Below, in pieces: positions 1-5,501 of a stretch of DNA of 5,627 nucleotides. The notes below the pieces were generated by a model. That model was not told the DNA's origin. It worked only from the letters and a program-made list of their open reading frames with translations, and searched no databases. Within the stretch, counting starts at the first letter, position 1. Every line of letters begins with the position of its first letter. The position numbers and the translations under genes were made by a program. The stretch comes from Clostridiales bacterium (GTDB lineage: Bacteria; Bacillota; Clostridia; Oscillospirales; Acutalibacteraceae), in contig JAHZIE010000038.1 in assembly GCA_019419895.1 (NCBI GenBank), forward strand, positions 4,483-10,109, read 5' to 3'.

Positions 1-96
1 TCCATTTGTCAGGAAGAAATCATACAGCCGCCGCCCTTCCGAGGTACCGGCAAACAAAAGTACCTTTCCCTCCACTCCTTTTTCCTCCTCTTTCAT
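1..96 (-). CDS. cbiJ: Cobalt-precorrin-6A reductase CbiJ (CobK family), N-terminal 32 codons only
   Basis: The frame is open from an ATG at 96-94 to the left edge, so the gene is partial and its C-terminus lies outside the window. The visible peptide contains VLLFAGTSEGRRL at about residues 12-24. This is the first beta strand and glycine-rich nucleotide-binding turn (GGT/GTxEGR) that opens the CobK/CbiJ family. Family knowledge: CbiJ reduces cobalt-precorrin-6A to 6B in the cytoplasm using a nicotinamide cofactor. The ATG overlaps the cbiH stop in an ATGA arrangement, repeating the overlap pattern of the preceding genes. The start is uncertain. A GTG at 75-73, seven codons downstream, has AGGAGG 8 nt before it and would give an N-terminus (M-E-G-K then the strand) closer to typical family members. 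I give the outer ATG as the extent; the GTG may be the main start. The family call rests on one motif plus operon position. Confidence 0.85.
   Translation of the reverse strand, partial: MKEEEKGVEGKVLLFAGTSEGRRLYDFFLTNG
84..89 (-). promoter_or_regulatory. Strong Shine-Dalgarno site inside the annotated start of cbiJ
   Basis: The minus strand reads AGGAGG here, 8 nt before the GTG at 75-73. The upstream ATG at 96 has only weak purine-rich sequence before it. This is the best ribosome site at this junction and favours a GTG start. The caveat is that it also falls within codons for a Glu-rich stretch (K-E-E-E-K) if the ATG is used, so it could be coincidental. Confidence 0.6.
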
Positions 97-833
97 TCGG
101 TGATCTCTGTCCGATATCCTCTCGGCGTTACCATCCGGCCGCCCAGCATTTTTGTCTGGCTGTTTCCAATAAACACAGTGGTAAACATGTCCACTTCTTC
201 CTCTTTCAGTTCTTCCAGAGTACAGTATTTCTTTTCTTCCCCCGGTCTGCCGATGTTTTTCACCCACCCGCAGGGAGTGGCGGCAGAACGGTGCTCCAAC
301 ACATCCTCACAAGCTCTGCGCAGGTAATCCCTGCGTTTTTTACTGGACGGATTATACAGGCAGATGACAAAATCCGCCTCAGCGGCCAAACGCAGGCGTT
401 TTTCGATTTTCTCCCACGGCGTCAGCAAATCACTCAGACTGATGACGGCAAAATCATGAATCAGCGGGGCGCCTAAGACAGCCGCGCCGGAACACGCCGC
501 TGTAATGCCGGGCACCACCTCAACCTCCACGTCCGGATGTGAGGAAGCCTGTTCCATCAAAATTCCCGCCATTCCGTACACACCCGCGTCGCCACTGCAC
601 ACCATAGCGACCGTCTTGTTCTTCAAAGCGTACTGAACGGCGATTTCACACCGCTCTACCTCCCGTTTCATGGGAGTGGAAGCGGTCTCCTTTCCCTGGA
701 GCAGAGGTTCCACCAGCTTTACATATAAATCATATCCTACCACAACATCGCTCCGCTCAATCACCGCACGCGCCTGCCGCGTCATGGATTCTTCCTGTCC
801 CGGGCCAATCCCCACCACAAAAATCTTCTTCAT
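93..833 (-). CDS. cbiH: Cobalt-factor III C17-methyltransferase CbiH (CobJ family)
   Basis: A 246-residue protein, full length for a single-domain CobJ/CbiH. Known role: it uses S-adenosylmethionine to methylate C17 of cobalt-factor III and drives ring contraction, giving cobalt-precorrin-4. The class III tetrapyrrole methylase motifs are present in order: VGIGPG at 7-12, GYDLYVKLV at 33-41, CSGDAGVYGMAG at 79-90 and VPGITAACSGAAVLGAPL at 107-124. The following HDFAVISLSDLLTPW at 126-140 is diagnostic for CobJ/CbiH rather than the other methylases here. LYNPSSKKR (159-167), NIGRPGEE (193-200), TTVFIGNS (218-225) and the terminal TPRGY (236-240) complete the family pattern. The ATG at 833 overlaps the hemA stop as ATGA. 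No good Shine-Dalgarno precedes it, only AAGG about 12 nt upstream, so translation is probably coupled to hemA. No fusion to another cobalamin enzyme is seen. The family is certain; the anaerobic name comes from CbiD and CbiG in the same operon. Confidence 0.96.
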   Translation of the reverse strand: MKKIFVVGIGPGQEESMTRQARAVIERSDVVVGYDLYVKLVEPLLQGKETASTPMKREVERCEIAVQYALKNKTVAMVCSGDAGVYGMAGILMEQASSHPDVEVEVVPGITAACSGAAVLGAPLIHDFAVISLSDLLTPWEKIEKRLRLAAEADFVICLYNPSSKKRRDYLRRACEDVLEHRSAATPCGWVKNIGRPGEEKKYCTLEELKEEEVDMFTTVFIGNSQTKMLGGRMVTPRGYRTEITE

Positions 834-1834
834 TCCTGTTTCCGCCCTTCTTCCTTATAACCGCACCATTTCTGGAAATCTCCGTAATATTTTTCTATTG
901 TCCCTTCCATCTGCTCCAGGATTTTCTCATGGTTTTCTCTGATGTCATCCCCGGCGATGGTGTCCACATCGTACATTTGAACCTGGCGCGACTTCTGTAT
1001 GGAAACCTCGATATCCCTAGGGACAGCCAAATCCACCAGCAAGCCGGGATAAGGCCTCACCTTCGCAAAGCACTCCTCCTCCAGGGTATAATGAGGGCTC
1101 AGGGTGGCGCTTACCACTGCGTCAAAGCCGCTGAGCTCCTCGTAACGCTTGCCGTACTCCAAAGTATGCACCCCCTCCGGCACATCGATCAGGCCGTATT
1201 TGTACTGTCTGAGAGTCATCCATACCTCATAACCATGGGACACAAGGGCAGTCGCAACCATGCGTCCTATCTCTCCATTGCCAATGACCATCACTCTTTT
1301 GCAGGGCTTTTTTTGCTTTTGCAGCACAGCCAGCGTTTTATCCGCTACCGAATTCTCCGATTTGGAAAACTTAATTTCCGTCTTAATACGTTTCGCCGCC
1401 GTGACCGCCTGCCGAAACAGTACCTCCAGCCAGCAGTCCGCCGCCCCACATTCCCTGGCCCTTGTGATTGCCCCTTTGACCTGTGTGATGATCTGATCCT
1501 CTCCCCAAATCTGGGATTTTACCCCGCACGCCAGCCGGCATAGATGCCAAAAGACATCCCTGCCCTCCCTTGTCCGGTGAAGGTTCCGGAAATCCTCCGG
1601 ATTCTCCGACAGCAGCCCGCAAAGGATGGAAAAGGGATCTTTTGAAAAATCATCCCCGCAGGATAAATAAATCTCCGTCCGGTTACAGGTGGTGATGATC
1701 ACCGAACCGCTGATTTCCTTTTTTTCCTTTAACTTCTCATACAGGCTCCTTTGACGGGATTCCGTAAGGGAGAATTTTTCTCTTATGTCAATTCCCGCCA
1801 GGGAATAATCGATTCCCGCCATGATAATCTTCAA
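830..1834 (-). CDS. hemA: Glutamyl-tRNA reductase HemA, short form lacking most of the dimerisation domain
   Basis: A 334-residue glutamyl-tRNA reductase. It reduces glutamyl-tRNA(Glu) with NADPH to glutamate-1-semialdehyde, the first committed step of tetrapyrrole synthesis. The N-terminal catalytic domain carries the nucleophilic cysteine in TTCNRTEIYLS (Cys50) and the signature around 111-120 (GEDQIITQVK). The NADPH domain follows with VIGNGEIGRM at 183-191 and VDLAVPRDIE at 267-276. The linking helix begins near residue 292 but the protein stops at 334. Classical enzymes such as E. coli HemA run to about 418 residues, so most of the C-terminal dimerisation domain is absent. The end overlaps cbiH directly, so this looks like a genuine short form rather than a broken gene. 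The start is TTG, overlapping the cbiG stop as TTGA, with GGAG 9 nt upstream. It aligns with the usual first residues of the family better than the ATG at 1822. Its place inside the cobalamin operon suggests dedicated precursor supply; that is inference. Confidence 0.93.
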   Translation of the reverse strand: MKIIMAGIDYSLAGIDIREKFSLTESRQRSLYEKLKEKKEISGSVIITTCNRTEIYLSCGDDFSKDPFSILCGLLSENPEDFRNLHRTREGRDVFWHLCRLACGVKSQIWGEDQIITQVKGAITRARECGAADCWLEVLFRQAVTAAKRIKTEIKFSKSENSVADKTLAVLQKQKKPCKRVMVIGNGEIGRMVATALVSHGYEVWMTLRQYKYGLIDVPEGVHTLEYGKRYEELSGFDAVVSATLSPHYTLEEECFAKVRPYPGLLVDLAVPRDIEVSIQKSRQVQMYDVDTIAGDDIRENHEKILEQMEGTIEKYYGDFQKWCGYKEEGRKQE

Positions 1835-2817
1835 AACTCACATCTCCATTTTTTTACAGCCAAAGCCGCCGTCATACCCTTTTCCGCTCTTTTTCTCATC
1901 AAGAGCTCCGCTCCCCGCGCCGCGGCGCTTCTCTCACAGACATTATCCACCCCAACAGTCTCCGCCACAAAAGGAGAGGCGGAAAAATCGCCCTCCAGCT
2001 TGGAAAGCTCCTGGGCTGCATAAGTTCTATATGGTATTTGATACTTGGAACAAAAATCACAAATACAGGTTTCCTCCGCCTTCAAGGAAATTGAGGCCAC
2101 CGCCTCCACAGAAGCAAGGGCGAGATTTTCTTTTCTCAGCACATCCAGCAAAAACTCCTCAAACTGTTCCACAGGCGTATTCTTTCTGCACCCCACGCCA
2201 ATTGTCACCAATCTGGGAACCACTTGCAGCGTCGAGGGATACCATTCTCCTTCCTCCCTCATAGAGACGGCGATTCCCACCGGGTATTCCTTCCCTATGG
2301 CGATACCGCCGGGGAGCTCTCCACAAATAGGGAAATCGCTGGTCAGCCCCACTGTTTTTCCCCGGAGCAACGCCGAGGAAACCTCCTTGATTTTGGAAAT
2401 ATCCCGTATCACGGCGCCAATTTTTTTACTCCACACATCCACCGCAAACACCTGGTTTAAATCGGTGGCTGTAGTAATCACAGGCTGTGCCCCCAACGGA
2501 AGGGCAAGAGCCCTGGCCAATCCATTGGCGCCGCCCAAATGGCCGGATAAAAGAGGGATGGAATAGCTGCCCATTTCATCTATCACCACAACCGCGGGAT
2601 CAATATCCTTAGAACGGATAAAAGGTGCCATCATGCGCGCAGCGATTCCCACCGCGCCAATAAAGAGGAAAGCATCCGCTTCTCCCATATGACTGGCGAT
2701 GAATTGAGGGCCGGATTCTCCCCGTTCCCGAAAGATCCACTGAGCCTCAAAAAGAGATTCCAGCTTTTCCGCCAGCATTTTTCCCCTATCTGTAAAATGC
2801 AGCACACAAATTTTCAC
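1831..2817 (-). CDS. cbiG: Cobalt-precorrin-5A hydrolase CbiG
   Basis: A 328-residue stand-alone CbiG. Known role: it opens the delta-lactone of cobalt-precorrin-5A and expels the extruded two-carbon unit as acetaldehyde, giving cobalt-precorrin-5B. The step is specific to the anaerobic pathway. The N-terminal domain shows FIGAVGIAARMMAP (52-65) and DEMGSYSIPLLSGHLGGAN (80-98). VITTATDLNQVFAVDVW (113-129) follows, then a less conserved middle region. The C-terminal CbiG domain begins at VTIGVGCRKNTP (204-215) and continues through ASISLKAEE (241-249) and SPFVAETVGVDNVCERSA (281-298) to GMTAALA (314-320). All expected segments are present, so the gene looks intact. It starts at a GTG that overlaps the cbiF stop as GTGA, with GAGAGG 7 nt upstream at 2825-2830. 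The stop overlaps the TTG of hemA. It sits between cbiF, whose product it acts on, and hemA. Confidence 0.96.
   Translation of the reverse strand: MKICVLHFTDRGKMLAEKLESLFEAQWIFRERGESGPQFIASHMGEADAFLFIGAVGIAARMMAPFIRSKDIDPAVVVIDEMGSYSIPLLSGHLGGANGLARALALPLGAQPVITTATDLNQVFAVDVWSKKIGAVIRDISKIKEVSSALLRGKTVGLTSDFPICGELPGGIAIGKEYPVGIAVSMREEGEWYPSTLQVVPRLVTIGVGCRKNTPVEQFEEFLLDVLRKENLALASVEAVASISLKAEETCICDFCSKYQIPYRTYAAQELSKLEGDFSASPFVAETVGVDNVCERSAAARGAELLMRKRAEKGMTAALAVKKWRCEF
1844..1847 (-). promoter_or_regulatory. Ribosome-binding site supporting the TTG start of hemA
   Basis: GGAG on the minus strand lies 9 nt before the TTG at 1834-1832, inside the end of cbiG. The in-frame ATG at 1822 would be 21 nt away, too far. 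This spacing is the main reason to prefer TTG. Confidence 0.6.
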
Positions 2818-3569
2818 TTGCTCGCCTCTCGGAACTCATGGGTAAAGGAGGGATCGTACAGTTTGGAACGGGAATAATCTTTTCCAAGGAAATCCCCCAC
2901 TAAAATCAAGGCTGTCTTATAAATGCCATTTTTTTCCGCCGCCTCCGCCAATTCCTTTACCCGTGTGATAATCACCTTTTCATCCGGCCAGGTTGCCTTA
3001 TATACAATCGCCGCCGGCGTATCCGCCTCATATCCGCCTTCCATCAGCCGTTGGGAAAGCTTCTCGAGCATGGAACTGCTCAAAAATATCACCATGGTCG
3101 CATGATGGGAAGCGAGCTTTGAAATCTCCTCTTTCTCAGGCACCGGCGTCCGGCCGGCCATACGTGTCAGAATCACCGTCTGACTGACATCAGGAAGGGT
3201 AAACTCGGCTTTCAGGGCTGCCGCCGCTCCAATAAAGGAGCTCACGCCGGGCACCACCTCATAAGCTATCCTCTTTTCATCCAGCAAATCCATTTGTTCG
3301 CGGATAGCTCCATAAATACACGGATCCCCCGTGTGTAGGCGGACAATCTTCTTGCCCTGCTTCTCCCCCTCTTCCATCACCGCAATAACTTCTTCCAGCG
3401 TCATAGACGCGCTGTTATAGATTTGGCATCCTTTTTTGATATAAGAAAGGAGCTCCGGATTTACCAGAGAACCTGCATAAATCACAATATCCGCCTGTTC
3501 AAGCCTTGCCTTTCCTCTGACGGTTATCAAATCCGCGGCTCCAGGGCCGGCGCCAACAAAATCAATCAT
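2814..3569 (-). CDS. cbiF: Cobalt-precorrin-4 C11-methyltransferase CbiF (CobM family)
   Basis: A 251-residue class III tetrapyrrole methylase. It transfers a methyl group from S-adenosylmethionine to C11 of cobalt-precorrin-4, giving cobalt-precorrin-5A. It is assigned to CbiF/CobM by VGAGPGAADLITVRG (5-19), VIYAGSLVNPELL (29-41), LHTGDPCIYGAIREQMDLL (78-96), VPGVSSFIGAAAAL (106-119) and LTRMAGRTPVPE (134-145). The last motif is characteristic of this branch. The C-terminal YKTALILVGDFL segment closes the methylase fold. Length matches the family. The start codon ATG at 3569 overlaps cbiL by 8 nt, and AAGGAG at 3577-3582 lies 7 nt upstream, a good ribosome site inside the end of cbiL. The stop is shared with the GTGA start of cbiG. 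No missing key residues were seen. Confidence 0.97.
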   Translation of the reverse strand: MIDFVGAGPGAADLITVRGKARLEQADIVIYAGSLVNPELLSYIKKGCQIYNSASMTLEEVIAVMEEGEKQGKKIVRLHTGDPCIYGAIREQMDLLDEKRIAYEVVPGVSSFIGAAAALKAEFTLPDVSQTVILTRMAGRTPVPEKEEISKLASHHATMVIFLSSSMLEKLSQRLMEGGYEADTPAAIVYKATWPDEKVIITRVKELAEAAEKNGIYKTALILVGDFLGKDYSRSKLYDPSFTHEFREASK

Positions 3570-4248
3570 CCTTCTTCTCCTTCACCAAAACAATAGTAAA
3601 ATAACTGGCATTCTCCTGAAGGGCATCCAGAGAAGGATAAATTTTTTCATTTTCCATCCCGCAGCATTCCACTGCCATAGCGTCCGCCCGCAGCTTATCC
3701 ACCTTGGTCTTTATTTCAGCAATAGCCTTTCCCGATTTCATCAGAACCTTGGTTCCCGAGTAAGACAGGGCGGAAGAAACATCCGGATAGGAGGCCGGAA
3801 TGATGTGCAGCATCTCATTTCTTTCGCACAGGGAAATGTCCAGTGCCGCCGCGGCGGCGCAAAAGGAGGGAACTCCAGGAATGATTTTTGTCTGATATCC
3901 CCTCTCTTTCAGACACCGGTGGAGATACATCGCTGTTGAATAAATGGATGGATCCCCCAATGTCAGAAAGGCCACGTTCTCTCCTTGTTTCAGATGCTCC
4001 GCTATCTTTTCAGCGGCCGTTTCATGGGCTTGCCTCAATTTTTCCTTATCCCTGCTCATGGGCATATCGCAATAAAGGACGGGCTTTTCCCTTATCCATC
4101 GTTCCGCAATCGACTGGGCTGCGTTTTCCTTGGCGCCGCTGTTAGGAAGGGCAATCACTTCACATTTCTGTATGGTTTCCACCGCAAGATAGGTCATCAG
4201 TTTGGGATCTCCCGGTCCGATTCCCACGCAATAGAATGTTCCGCTCAT
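3562..4248 (-). CDS. cbiL: Cobalt-factor II C20-methyltransferase CbiL (CobI family)
   Basis: A 228-residue S-adenosylmethionine-dependent methylase that adds the C20 methyl group to cobalt-factor II, giving cobalt-factor III. This is the first methylation dedicated to the cobalt corrin branch. Motifs in order are CVGIGPGDPKLMT (7-19), VIALP (31-35), FLTLGDPSIYSTAMYLHR (94-111) and IIPGVPSFCAAAAALDISL (122-140). The GDPKLMT and TLGDPSIYST strings are typical of CobI/CbiL and separate it from CbiF and CbiH in this operon. MENEKIY near 198-204 and the terminal FTIVLV segment complete the fold. The ATG at 4248 has AAGGAG 9 nt upstream at 4258-4263, overlapping the stop codon of the displaced CbiD tail. 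The end overlaps cbiF by 8 nt. No CbiE or CbiT gene lies between cbiD and cbiL, although those genes are often neighbours. Confidence 0.96.
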   Translation of the reverse strand: MSGTFYCVGIGPGDPKLMTYLAVETIQKCEVIALPNSGAKENAAQSIAERWIREKPVLYCDMPMSRDKEKLRQAHETAAEKIAEHLKQGENVAFLTLGDPSIYSTAMYLHRCLKERGYQTKIIPGVPSFCAAAAALDISLCERNEMLHIIPASYPDVSSALSYSGTKVLMKSGKAIAEIKTKVDKLRADAMAVECCGMENEKIYPSLDALQENASYFTIVLVKEKKDD

Positions 4249-4257
4249 CTTTCCTTT

Positions 4258-4263
4258 CTCCTT
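4258..4263 (-). promoter_or_regulatory. Ribosome-binding site of cbiL
   Basis: AAGGAG on the minus strand, 9 nt before the cbiL ATG. Its first bases are part of the TAA codon that ends the out-of-frame CbiD tail, so cbiL would follow a full-length cbiD with the close spacing seen elsewhere in the operon. Confidence 0.7.
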
Positions 4264-4348
4264 ATTTTCTCATTTCCTCAATCAATTTCTCCACACCGCC
4301 GGTTTTTGCCATGATCCTGTCGCCGGTAGAAAAAATTAAAATTGCCAT
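4262..4348 (-). other. Out-of-frame C-terminal tail of CbiD (28-codon ORF)
   Basis: This short ORF begins with ATG only 2 nt after the cbiD stop and ends with TAA just before cbiL. Its peptide starts MAILIFSTGDRIMAK and ends in LIEEMRK. It resembles the extreme C-terminus of CbiD proteins: as I recall the Salmonella protein, it ends with AILFSFDNQILG, a short stretch and VKEMQC. The frame is -1 relative to cbiD. Adding this tail would bring CbiD from 343 to about 373 residues, close to the usual length of roughly 360-380. The simplest reading is that cbiD carries a one-base frameshift and this is its lost tail. No Shine-Dalgarno precedes the ATG, so independent translation would require reinitiation after the cbiD stop. 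I do not consider it an independent gene. Confidence 0.75.
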
Positions 4349-4350
4349 TT

Positions 4351-5382
4351 TCAGCGTTTGGCGGGTACGGTATCCAATATTTTTTTCAGAACCGAATCCA
4401 TAACGCTTTGCGTATTTCCCCATTGATCCAGAAGAGCAATGGCCTCGTCGGTGGTCCGACATGCCATGATCCTTGGCACAAGTTCCGGAGGCGCCCCGCA
4501 CAGCATGCTGTGTACCGCCAAAACCTCCATTCTGCCGTCGGCAACGGCGGAATGGGTATTCATAATACCCGCGGCAAGCTTCACCATTTTTCCAATATGG
4601 CCCACCAAAAGCGCTTTTTCAAAACCACGATAAACCAGATAATCCAAAGTCTCCCCGATATAATTTGAAAATTTGACGCTGCTTTCCAGATCAAACTGAA
4701 AATGTTTCAGGCAGTAATCCCTGCCATAATTTCCTGGGGAAATGATAACTCGCTTACTGTCCTGTACCCGCGCTTTATCAATCAATACATGAATGGTATC
4801 AATCAACGCCTGTTCGCTCATAGGTTCCACAATCCCAGTGGTACCCAAAATGGAAATCCCCCCCACGATTCCCAAACGGGGATTAAAGGTTTTTTTGGCA
4901 ATCTCCTCCCCGTTTTCGGCGGAAATCGTCACAGAAAGCCCTCCGGCATAGCCCTGCTGACGGCAGATCCTTTCCACATTTTCTTGGATCATTTTTCTTG
5001 GGACAGGATTGATGGCGGGCTCTCCGGGTTGAATTTGCAGTCCCGGGGCGGTGACAATTCCCACTCCTTTCCCGCCTAAAAGGCGAATGCCTTCATTTTT
5101 CTCTCGGGAAACCTCCGCGAAAATGGTGATTCCGTCCGTTACATCCGGATCATCCCCTGAAAATTTCACAATACCACAGGATACCCTGCCGTTTTCATAA
5201 GAAATCCTTTCAACTGGCAAAAAAAGTTCTTCCCCTCTGGGAAGAAGCACCTTAATTTCCTGGACATCCTGCTGTGTCAGCAGCATCTGAGCCGCGGCGG
5301 CTGCGGCGGCTGCGGCACAGGTTCCCGTCGTATAACCACAGCGAAGCTCTTTTCCGTTCTTGACCTGAATTCCGTTTTCCAT
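4351..5382 (-). CDS. cbiD: Cobalt-precorrin-5B C1-methyltransferase CbiD, frameshifted near the C-terminus
   Basis: A 343-residue CbiD as read. It methylates C1 of cobalt-precorrin-5B to give cobalt-precorrin-6A, and is the anaerobic-pathway enzyme that does not belong to the class III methylase family. Seen motifs: CGYTTGTCAAAA near 15-26, FSGDDPDVTDG (74-84), GGKGVGIVTAPGL (103-115), PGEPAINPVPRKM (119-131), NPRLGIVGGISILGTTGIVEPMS (167-189), ISPGNYG (214-220), FSNYIGE (238-244), VGHIGKMVKLAAGIMNTHS (260-278) and ADGRMEVLA (281-289). The reading frame extends upstream to a GTG at 5511. I choose the ATG at 5382 because a consensus promoter lies inside that extension and family proteins begin shortly before the GYTTG motif. 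Its ribosome site is weak (AAGGG about 12 nt upstream). The stop at 4351-4353 comes about 30 codons early. The expected C-terminal tail continues in the -1 frame to 4262, and an A7 run at 4380-4386 is a possible slip site. The family is certain; intactness is doubtful. Confidence 0.94.
   Translation of the reverse strand: MENGIQVKNGKELRCGYTTGTCAAAAAAAAAQMLLTQQDVQEIKVLLPRGEELFLPVERISYENGRVSCGIVKFSGDDPDVTDGITIFAEVSREKNEGIRLLGGKGVGIVTAPGLQIQPGEPAINPVPRKMIQENVERICRQQGYAGGLSVTISAENGEEIAKKTFNPRLGIVGGISILGTTGIVEPMSEQALIDTIHVLIDKARVQDSKRVIISPGNYGRDYCLKHFQFDLESSVKFSNYIGETLDYLVYRGFEKALLVGHIGKMVKLAAGIMNTHSAVADGRMEVLAVHSMLCGAPPELVPRIMACRTTDEAIALLDQWGNTQSVMDSVLKKILDTVPAKR
5290..5316 (-). repeat. GCN repeat coding nine consecutive alanines in CbiD
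   Basis: Nine alanine codons in a row (CbiD residues 23-31) are built from an almost perfect 9-nt unit, GCCGCAGCC, twice followed by a diverged copy. The CbiD family is alanine-rich at this helix but usually has an interrupting residue such as lysine. Unit changes would keep the reading frame. Confidence 0.7.
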
Positions 5383-5399
5383 CCGTTTTTCCGGCCCTT

Positions 5400-5449
5400 C
5401 TTTCCCCCTGCTTTTAGGAGAATCAGGGAAAGGCTGGCAGCCTCCTCCC
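5400..5449 (-). promoter_or_regulatory. Structured 5' leader of cbiD with two mutually exclusive hairpins
   Basis: Hairpin 1 (5426-5449) pairs GGG, then after one bulged A GGAGGCT, around a GCC loop, with AGCCTTTCCC. This gives about 10 base pairs, two of them G-U. Hairpin 2 (5400-5432) pairs CTTTCCCTG with CAGGGGGAAAG, leaving two G residues bulged, around a 13-nt loop. Positions 5426-5432 take part in both, so only one can form at a time. Hairpin 2 also ties up purine-rich sequence next to the weak cbiD ribosome site. No U-tract follows either hairpin, so this does not look like an intrinsic terminator. The pairings were made by eye; regulation is inference. Confidence 0.4.
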
Positions 5450-5472
5450 TTTGGTCCACAATATTTATGGTT

Positions 5473-5501
5473 ATTATAAAAGAAGCTTAGAGAGGTGTCA
5501 A
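5473..5501 (-). promoter_or_regulatory. Consensus housekeeping sigma promoter of the cobalamin operon
   Basis: The minus strand has TTGACA at 5501-5496, a spacer of exactly 17 nt, and TATAAT at 5478-5473. Both hexamers match the sigma-70/sigma-A consensus completely. Transcription would start near 5466, leaving a leader of about 84 nt before the cbiD ATG. An A/T-rich stretch about 20 nt or more upstream of the -35 box (around 5520-5537) could act as an UP element. Its position directly before the operon supports function, and it rules against the upstream GTG start of cbiD. Confidence 0.85.

Noticed and set aside
6..476. Long plus-strand open frame of 156 codons, with similar plus-strand frames along the window
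   Set aside because: These lie antisense to well-identified cobalamin genes, show no recognisable motif, lack good ribosome sites and are typical shadows of conserved coding sequence.
4351..4390. Canonical programmed -1 ribosomal frameshift signal in cbiD
   Set aside because: The A7 run is preceded by G in the wrong phase for the X-XXY-YYZ heptamer (the frame reads CTG AAA AAA ATA). I see no clear stimulatory hairpin just downstream. Polymerase slippage or a simple indel fits better.
5400..5449. Intrinsic terminator or attenuator in the leader
   Set aside because: Neither hairpin is followed by a U-tract on the transcribed strand, so transcription termination is not supported by the sequence.
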